Shown here in pieces: positions 59,200 through 64,000 of a stretch of 64,000 bases of DNA. The stretch covers positions 868,001-932,000 of the forward strand of contig OZ220488.1 in assembly GCA_965116155.1 (NCBI GenBank), read 5' to 3'. Each line of letters starts with the position of its first letter. Position 1 is the stretch's first letter. Under the pieces are notes generated by a model that made no database searches, was not told the origin of the DNA, and was given only the letters and a program-made list of their open reading frames with translations. The translations under genes and the position numbers were made by a program. The stretch is from G965116155 sp965116155 (lineage in GTDB: Bacteria; Bdellovibrionota; Bdellovibrionia; Bdellovibrionales; UBA1609).

Positions 59200-59568
59200 C
59201 TACAGCACCTCCTGCGCTAAAGAAATAATGCGTATAAAGTTCCTAAACCTCAGCTCACGCGCCACAGGGCCAAAAATACGCGTGCCCAAAGGCTCTTGCT
59301 GGTTGTTAATTAACACCGCCGCATTTTCGTCAAATCTCAAATAACTCCCATCAGGTCGGCGTATCTTGGCCACCGTACGCACTATTACCGCCTTAACCAC
59401 GTCACCCTTTTTTACCTTAGAGTTGGGCATAGCCTCTTTAACCGATGCCACCACCACATCACCCACCCCAGCATAACGTCTCTGCGAACCACCCAGCACC
59501 TTGATGCACTGCACCGTCTTTGCGCCCGAGTTATCCGTTACCTGCACCTTTGACTGAACCTGTATCAA
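59200..59568 (-). CDS. rplN: 50S ribosomal protein L14
   Basis: MIQVQSKVQVTDNSGAKTVQ, GDVVVASVKEAMPNSKVKKG and GTRIFGPVARELR. 122 residues, standard. Confidence 0.98.
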   Translation of the reverse strand: MIQVQSKVQVTDNSGAKTVQCIKVLGGSQRRYAGVGDVVVASVKEAMPNSKVKKGDVVKAVIVRTVAKIRRPDGSYLRFDENAAVLINNQQEPLGTRIFGPVARELRFRNFIRIISLAQEVL

Positions 59569-59578
59569 CTCTAATCAC

Positions 59579-60016
59579 CTAAGAAGTGTGGTCTAAAATT
59601 TTAGCCACCTTCCACCTTTTTGTTTTGCTCATAGAACGGGTTTCAAATACCAAAACACTGTCGCCCACCTTGGCCTGGTTGTTTTCATCGTGCGCCACCA
59701 AAACACTATTGCGCTTAACGTATTTAGCATAACGCCTGTGCCGCACGCGTGAGGTCACTTGCACTTTGAGGCTTTTATGCATTTTATCGCCCACCACAAC
59801 CCCTTGTTGCTCGTTGCGACGGCCACGCTTTTTGAGCGCCAGCCCCGTGCCGCTAGCTTGCTCGCCCGCTGGCTTTGTTGCCGGCCTTTTAGGCGGCTCT
59901 TTTGAAGGTGCCGGTGCCGCAGCATCTGCATTGGCTGGCTCTGCATTGGGGGGCGCCACTTTTGTGCCGCTTGCTGGGGAGGTGGTTAAATCTTTTTCTG
60001 CAATTTCCTCAAACAC
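59579..60016 (-). CDS. rpsQ: 30S ribosomal protein S17 with N-terminal extension
   Basis: The S17 core QGVVVGDKMHKSLKVQVTSR ... FETRSMSKTKRWKVAKIL is at the C-terminus. I start at the GTG at 60016 (VFEEIAEKDL) because AAGGAG lies seven bases upstream and it clears rpmC. The longer frame to 60115 overlaps rpmC by 86 bases. Even so, about 70 Ala/Pro/Lys-rich residues precede the core. Confidence 0.94.
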   Translation of the reverse strand: MFEEIAEKDLTTSPASGTKVAPPNAEPANADAAAPAPSKEPPKRPATKPAGEQASGTGLALKKRGRRNEQQGVVVGDKMHKSLKVQVTSRVRHRRYAKYVKRNSVLVAHDENNQAKVGDSVLVFETRSMSKTKRWKVAKILDHTS

Positions 60017-60029
60017 AAAAAAACTCCTT

Positions 60030-60305
60030 CTAAGCCGTACCCGTGGGGGCAGTTTTGGCAACGCCAGGGGCCGGGGCCTCAGTTTGTGGCGCAGGGTGCT
60101 GTGGCTGCACACCATACGCGCGCTGTGTTAAAGCCGTATTAAGCTGCGCCAAGCGCCGGCGCAGCTGGCGAATCTGCAGGGGGTTATTTAGCTGCCCCAT
60201 AGAGTGTTTCATGCGCAGCTCAAATAGCTCGGCGTTCCACATGGTGCGCTTTTTTCTAAGCTCCGCCACGGCTAAGTCTTTAATTTGAGCAAACTTCATA
60301 ACCAC
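60030..60305 (-). CDS. rpmC: 50S ribosomal protein L29
   Basis: LKVAELRKKRTMWNAELFEL-type start (IKDLAVAELRKKRTMWNAEL), KHSMGQLNNPLQIRQLRRRL, then a roughly 30-residue Gln/Pro/Ala tail absent from most L29. 91 residues. Confidence 0.94.
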   Translation of the reverse strand: MVMKFAQIKDLAVAELRKKRTMWNAELFELRMKHSMGQLNNPLQIRQLRRRLAQLNTALTQRAYGVQPQHPAPQTEAPAPGVAKTAPTGTA

Positions 60306-60337
60306 ACCTACTTGACTGCACCCAAACCCTTAAGGCC

Positions 60338-60745
60338 TTAACCCGTGCGCGACACAAAGCGCGTGCTCACAGGCAATTTGCGCGCCGCCAACCTAAAAGC
60401 CTCACGCGCCTGGTCGCGCGACACGCCGTTCATTTCATACAAAAAACTCCCCGGCTTAGCATTGCACACCCAATACTCTGGCGCCCCCTTACCCTTACCC
60501 ATACGCACCTCGGCCGGTTTTTTAGTAATGGGCACACTCGGGAACACCCGAATCCATAACTTGCCACCCCTTTTAACAGAGCGCGAAATCGCAATACGAG
60601 CCGCCTCTATCTGGCGCGAGGTCAACCGCGCCCTACCCGTTGCCACCAGGGCATAGTCCCCAAAGTTAAACCCCACACCACGCGCCATACCGCGCCCACT
60701 AGGGCGGTGCTGCCGGCGCCATTTGACCTTTTTAGGACTTAACAC
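60338..60745 (-). CDS. rplP: 50S ribosomal protein L16
   Basis: KWRRQHRPSGRGMARG, FGDYALVATGRARLTSRQIE, RMGKGKGAPEYWVCNAKPG. 135 residues. The start overlaps the rpsC stop by 14 bases. Confidence 0.98.
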   Translation of the reverse strand: MLSPKKVKWRRQHRPSGRGMARGVGFNFGDYALVATGRARLTSRQIEAARIAISRSVKRGGKLWIRVFPSVPITKKPAEVRMGKGKGAPEYWVCNAKPGSFLYEMNGVSRDQAREAFRLAARKLPVSTRFVSRTG

Positions 60746-61397
60746 TTTGGGCCTCCTCTACCTCACGCGCGCTCAGCACATCCCCCTTATACACCCACAC
60801 CTTAATCCCCACCACTCCATAAGTGGTAAAAGCCTCTGCCACTCCGTAGTCGATATTGGCGCGCAAAGTGTGCAGAGGGACCGATTTTTCATTATACCAC
60901 TCTGTACGCGCAATCTCCGCGCCATCCAAGCGGCCGGAGATCATAATTTTAATACCCCTCACTCCACCCCGCACGCTCGCCGCGATAGCCTTTTTTAAAA
61001 CCCTACGCCACGAAATACGCCGCTCAATTTGTGATGCAATATTTTGCGCCACCAGCTGAGCCTCTAAATCGGGCTTGCGTATCTCTTGTATGTGTACACT
61101 CACCTCGCTCTTAGTCAGCGCCTGCACCTCGGCCTTTAAAGCATCAATGCCCGCACCCTTTTTACCAATCACCACCCCAGGGCGCGCTGTAAAAATAATA
61201 ACCTTTAGCTTTTTTGCCGCGCGCTCTATTTCGATCTTGGCCAGGCCAGAGTTTTTGAGCTTTTTCTTAAGAAAAGTCCGCAAACGGTAGTCCTCTTGCA
61301 GGTTCAAAACATACTGCGGCCCCTGGGCGTACCAGCGTGAATCCCACGAGCGTATAACGCCCAGCCTCAATCCAATGGGGTTAACCTTTTGACCCAC
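60732..61397 (-). CDS. rpsC: 30S ribosomal protein S3
   Basis: MGQKVNPIGLRLGVIRSWDS, KH domain ARPGVVIGKKGAGIDALKAE, and GGVRGIKIMISGRLDGAEIA with RTEWYNEKSVPLHTLRANID. 221 residues, normal. Confidence 0.98.
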   Translation of the reverse strand: MGQKVNPIGLRLGVIRSWDSRWYAQGPQYVLNLQEDYRLRTFLKKKLKNSGLAKIEIERAAKKLKVIIFTARPGVVIGKKGAGIDALKAEVQALTKSEVSVHIQEIRKPDLEAQLVAQNIASQIERRISWRRVLKKAIAASVRGGVRGIKIMISGRLDGAEIARTEWYNEKSVPLHTLRANIDYGVAEAFTTYGVVGIKVWVYKGDVLSAREVEEAQSVKS

Positions 61398-61456
61398 TTA
61401 AGCACCACCTGTGTGTTTTATACGTGCTCGTTTTATGCATATTTGCTTTGCCTTCA

Positions 61457-61792
61457 TTACTGCCGCTCCTCTAAAACCACCTGCAAGTGGCTGGTTTTTT
61501 TCCGCACCTGCGCTGCACGACCCCTAGCTCTAGGCATAAAGCGCTTATGGCTCGGCCCCTCATCCACACACACCGCACTAACATACAGTTGCTTGGTATC
61601 CATAACCTGCCTTTGCTCCGCACTGGCCACAGCAGAACGTATTAATTTAGTCAAAATGACCGCTGTTTTTTGTGGCATAAAGGCCAGCAGGTTTAACGCC
61701 TGCCCCACACTACGCCCACGCACCACATCGGCCACCAGACGCGCCTTTTGCGCCCCCACCTTAGCAAAGCTCAATTTTGCCCTAACTTTCAA
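61457..61792 (-). CDS. rplV: 50S ribosomal protein L22
   Basis: KLSFAKVGAQKARLVADVVR, VGQALNLLAFMPQKTAVILT, VCVDEGPSHKRFMPRARGRA. 111 residues, normal. Confidence 0.98.
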   Translation of the reverse strand: MKVRAKLSFAKVGAQKARLVADVVRGRSVGQALNLLAFMPQKTAVILTKLIRSAVASAEQRQVMDTKQLYVSAVCVDEGPSHKRFMPRARGRAAQVRKKTSHLQVVLEERQ

Positions 61793-61806
61793 CTCTCAAA
61801 AACCCT

Positions 61807-62079
61807 TTACTTTTTAGCCTTGTTGCCAACATGCCCCTGAAAAGTACGCGTGCTAGCAAACTCGCCCAATTTATGCCCTACCATATTTTCCGTCACAAAA
61901 ACCGGTATAAACTTACGCCCATTATGCACAGCAAAGGTCAAACCCACAGCATCAGGAGTAATGGTCGACCGGCGCGACCAGGTTTTGATTACCTTTTTGT
62001 CTCCCGTCGAAAGAGCACGGGCCAACTTAGCCGCCAAATGATGCTCTACATAAGGCCCTTTGCGTATTGATCTGGGCAT
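61807..62079 (-). CDS. rpsS: 30S ribosomal protein S19
   Basis: MPRSIRKGPYVEHHLAAKLA, TWSRRSTITPDAVGLTFAVH, then NMVGHKLGEFASTRTFQGH. 90 residues, normal. Confidence 0.98.
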   Translation of the reverse strand: MPRSIRKGPYVEHHLAAKLARALSTGDKKVIKTWSRRSTITPDAVGLTFAVHNGRKFIPVFVTENMVGHKLGEFASTRTFQGHVGNKAKK

Positions 62080-62113
62080 ATTTATTAACTCTCCTTAACC
62101 TACTTTATACACT

Positions 62114-62944
62114 TTATTTCGAACGCTTACGCGCCTTAAGCACCATAGCATCCGTACGTTTATTGTTGCGAGTACGCTTGCCCTTGCAGGCCTTGCCCCA
62201 AGGGGTTAAAGGGTGATTGCCCTTGCTGCGGCCTTCTCCACCACCCATAGGGTGGTCTACAGGATTACGGCAAGTGCCCCGCACATGAGGGCGCCGACCC
62301 AACCAGCGCGAACGCCCCGCTTTGCCTACTACGATGTTTTCTCGCTCCGACAAACCCACAGCACCCACCGTAGCCCGGCAGCGCGACAGCACTTTACGCA
62401 CCTCTCCGCTCGGCAGCCTCAGCTGGCAATAGTCCTCAGCCTTGCCCACCAAAACCGCTGCCACTCCAGCCGTGCGCACCAGCTGCCCCCCTTTGCCCGG
62501 ACGCAGCTCCACATTGTGCAACTGCACACCCGTAGGGATAAAGCTGAGCGGCAAAGTATGCCCCGGCTTGATATCGGCATCTTTACCACTTAACACCTGG
62601 TCGCCCACCGATAAGCCCTGGGGCGCTAAAATGTACGACTTCGCCCCATCGGCATAGTGCAACAGAGCGATTCTGCAGCTTCTGTTAGGGTCGTACTCAA
62701 TAGCCGCCACACGCGCGGGCACATCGTCTTTTAACCTTTTAAAATCCACCAAGCGGTAACGCCTTTTATGCCCGCCCCCATGGTAACGCACCGATATGCG
62801 CCCCGTGTTCGATCGACCACCACGCCGCTTGATAGGAGCCGTTAAGGACTTCTCTGGCTTTTTGTGTTTGGTCAACTCAGCAAAATCAAAAGCCGTCATA
62901 AAACGGCGCCCGGCCGTTACGGGCTTTAAAGTTTTAGTGCCCAT
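62114..62944 (-). CDS. rplB: 50S ribosomal protein L2
   Basis: GRISVRYHGGGHKRRYRLVD, then VAAIEYDPNRSCRIALLHYA and NPVDHPMGGGEGRSKGNHPL with the invariant His. 276 residues. The usual GVAMNPVDHP reads GTCRNPVDHP here, a small deviation. Confidence 0.98.
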   Translation of the reverse strand: MGTKTLKPVTAGRRFMTAFDFAELTKHKKPEKSLTAPIKRRGGRSNTGRISVRYHGGGHKRRYRLVDFKRLKDDVPARVAAIEYDPNRSCRIALLHYADGAKSYILAPQGLSVGDQVLSGKDADIKPGHTLPLSFIPTGVQLHNVELRPGKGGQLVRTAGVAAVLVGKAEDYCQLRLPSGEVRKVLSRCRATVGAVGLSERENIVVGKAGRSRWLGRRPHVRGTCRNPVDHPMGGGEGRSKGNHPLTPWGKACKGKRTRNNKRTDAMVLKARKRSK

Positions 62945-62946
62945 AA

Positions 62947-63237
62947 TTATCCACCACCTTCAAAAACCGCAATACGCTCACCCGGCTTAAGCTGTACCAA
63001 GGCTTTTTTAAAATACCGCACCCGCCCACGCCCTTGAGCGGTCCTTTTGCCGTCTCTACGCCCCACCAACGTGCGCACCTTTTGCACCTTCACCCCAAAA
63101 CCTCGCTCTACACTTTTTTTAATTAAAGGTTTAGTGGCCTTGAGCGCAACCTCAAACACGTACACATTTTGAGCCGATAGGGCGTTGTTTTTTTCCGTCA
63201 CCAAAGGGCGGCGTATTAGATCTCCCAAAGCACTCAT
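62947..63237 (-). CDS. rplW: 50S ribosomal protein L23
   Basis: LIRRPLVTEKNNALSAQNVY, VERGFGVKVQKVRTLVGRRD. 96 residues, normal. Overlaps rplD by four bases. Confidence 0.97.
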   Translation of the reverse strand: MSALGDLIRRPLVTEKNNALSAQNVYVFEVALKATKPLIKKSVERGFGVKVQKVRTLVGRRDGKRTAQGRGRVRYFKKALVQLKPGERIAVFEGGG

Positions 63238-63863
63238 GATGCCGCCCCAAAGGCCTTTTGCAAACCATCTAAAGCCCTACGCGATAAAAACAAATTGTCG
63301 TGCTTTAACAACTTATACACATTCACCGCCGTCAAAGGCTCGTAACACACGCTTTTTAAATTGCGACTCGCGCGCCACATAAGCTCGTTGCGCTCTAGGT
63401 CTACCAAATACGCCTTAGTTAAGTTCCACTTTTGCAGCCTCTTTTGCAACTCCGCCGTCCGGCCTTGGGTGCTGCTTAGCTCCTCTAACACAAAGAGCCG
63501 CCCCTCTGCACGCAAATACGATACCGCAACCCTTAGGGCCAAGTTTTTAATTTTTTTGTTAATCTTGTACGCATAATTGCGCGGACGGGGAGGAAAAACC
63601 ACTCCCCCTGACTCGTTTAAAGGAGAGCGCGAAGAACCCTGGCGTGCATTGCCTGTGCCCTTTTGACGAAAAGGCTTTTTGCCCCCGCCACTGACCTCGG
63701 CTTTGTTTTTGGCTCTATGCGTGCCACTACGCCCACAAGCCAAATGCCAGCGCACCACCTGGTGCAAAACATCCCGCCTTAGAGGCTGAGCAAAAACAAA
63801 CTCACTTAGCTCTAGCTCGCCGATTTTAGATTTTTCCCAATTTAGTAGATCCGTCTTCATCAC
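63234..63863 (-). CDS. rplD: 50S ribosomal protein L4
   Basis: RSGTHRAKNKAEVSGGGKKP, FRQKGTGNARQGSSRSPLNE and VFPPRPRNYAYKINKKIKNL identify it. 209 residues, normal. Confidence 0.98.
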   Translation of the reverse strand: MMKTDLLNWEKSKIGELELSEFVFAQPLRRDVLHQVVRWHLACGRSGTHRAKNKAEVSGGGKKPFRQKGTGNARQGSSRSPLNESGGVVFPPRPRNYAYKINKKIKNLALRVAVSYLRAEGRLFVLEELSSTQGRTAELQKRLQKWNLTKAYLVDLERNELMWRASRNLKSVCYEPLTAVNVYKLLKHDNLFLSRRALDGLQKAFGAAS

Positions 63864-63873
63864 CCTAACACAC

Positions 63874-64000
63874 TCAAATTTTTAACAGTTTTACCATAGT
63901 GTTACGCGCCCCAGGCACCGAACCCTTAACCAAAATGGCCCCCTGCTCCTTAAGCACACGCACCACCTCTACGTTACGTAATGTGCACGCCCTAAAACCA
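63874..64000 (-). CDS. rplC: 50S ribosomal protein L3, C-terminal part only
   Basis: Read on the minus strand from the window edge: GFRACTLRNVEVVRVLKEQG, then AILVKGSVPGARNTMVKLLK and a final I before the stop. The VKGSVPGARN segment is the conserved L3 C-terminal motif. The rest lies beyond 64000. Confidence 0.9.
   Translation of the reverse strand, partial: GFRACTLRNVEVVRVLKEQGAILVKGSVPGARNTMVKLLKI

Overview
The window looks like a piece of a Gram-negative bacterial chromosome. It carries outer-membrane lipid-transport genes (mlaD, mlaE, mlaF), a SurA-type chaperone, an outer-membrane barrel protein, lipoproteins, a type IV pilin, Tat genes, MreB and class Ia ribonucleotide reductase. RNase Y, the pilin type and an MlaD with a long C-terminal domain would fit a Bdellovibrionota or deltaproteobacteria-like lineage, but I cannot place it firmly. 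Four Sec-exported ankyrin-repeat proteins, pentanucleotide repeat tracts in front of secreted-protein genes, and a family of small secreted paralogues suggest a host-associated or predatory lifestyle (inference).

Layout. 1-6152: secreted ankyrin gene, then minus-strand rny, a 5-formyl-THF cyclo-ligase, zapA-like, rpsG, rpsL and a secreted membrane protein. 6323-8508: tRNA-Cys, then a repeat-tract promoter driving a secreted protein and a secreted metalloprotease-like protein that has lost its zinc ligands. 8971-11542: HD hydrolase, TsaC-type protein, ankyrin gene. 12496-19499: nrdB, nrdA, pilin, tRNA-Thr, mlaD. 19615-24642: a degenerate kinase-like/GGDEF-like pair, alr, mlaE, mlaF. 24651-31545: surA-like, bcp, phosphohexomutase, a secreted protein, frr, pyrH, tsf, rpsB. 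31744-37620: M24 peptidase, mreB, rplI, rpsF, FHA protein, hydrolase. 38030-50714: two ankyrin genes, two paralogous lipoproteins, a His-rich barrel protein, a DEAD-box helicase, tatB, tatC, a cation/proton antiporter and two secreted paralogues. 50733-64000: the rplQ-rpoA-alpha-spc-S10 ribosomal cluster on the minus strand, with secY and adk, running off the window inside rplC.

The most unusual content is non-coding. Intergenic spaces are packed with a structured repeat family that I describe as three modules. (i) HP is a long imperfect hairpin headed by GCGTAAGCATnAnAGyGCTAGC or AAAGACTAGCC and ending GCGGCCTATA or CGCGCTAGAC. (ii) B is a roughly 115-nt three-way-junction-like fold whose closing helix changes sequence from copy to copy but keeps its pairing. 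(iii) C is a short hairpin with a constant GATCTCTAA-like loop and changing stems. HP heads lie directly after stop codons or tRNA 3' ends, nearly always in the direction of transcription, often supplying the stop codon. Copies are inserted inside one another. A second family, a terminal-inverted-repeat element, sits between tatB and tatC and just upstream of alr.

The ribosomal genes also show low-complexity tails on several proteins (S2, L9, L17, S17, L18, RpoA), and rpsR, rplX, rpsN and rpsD are absent from their usual positions.
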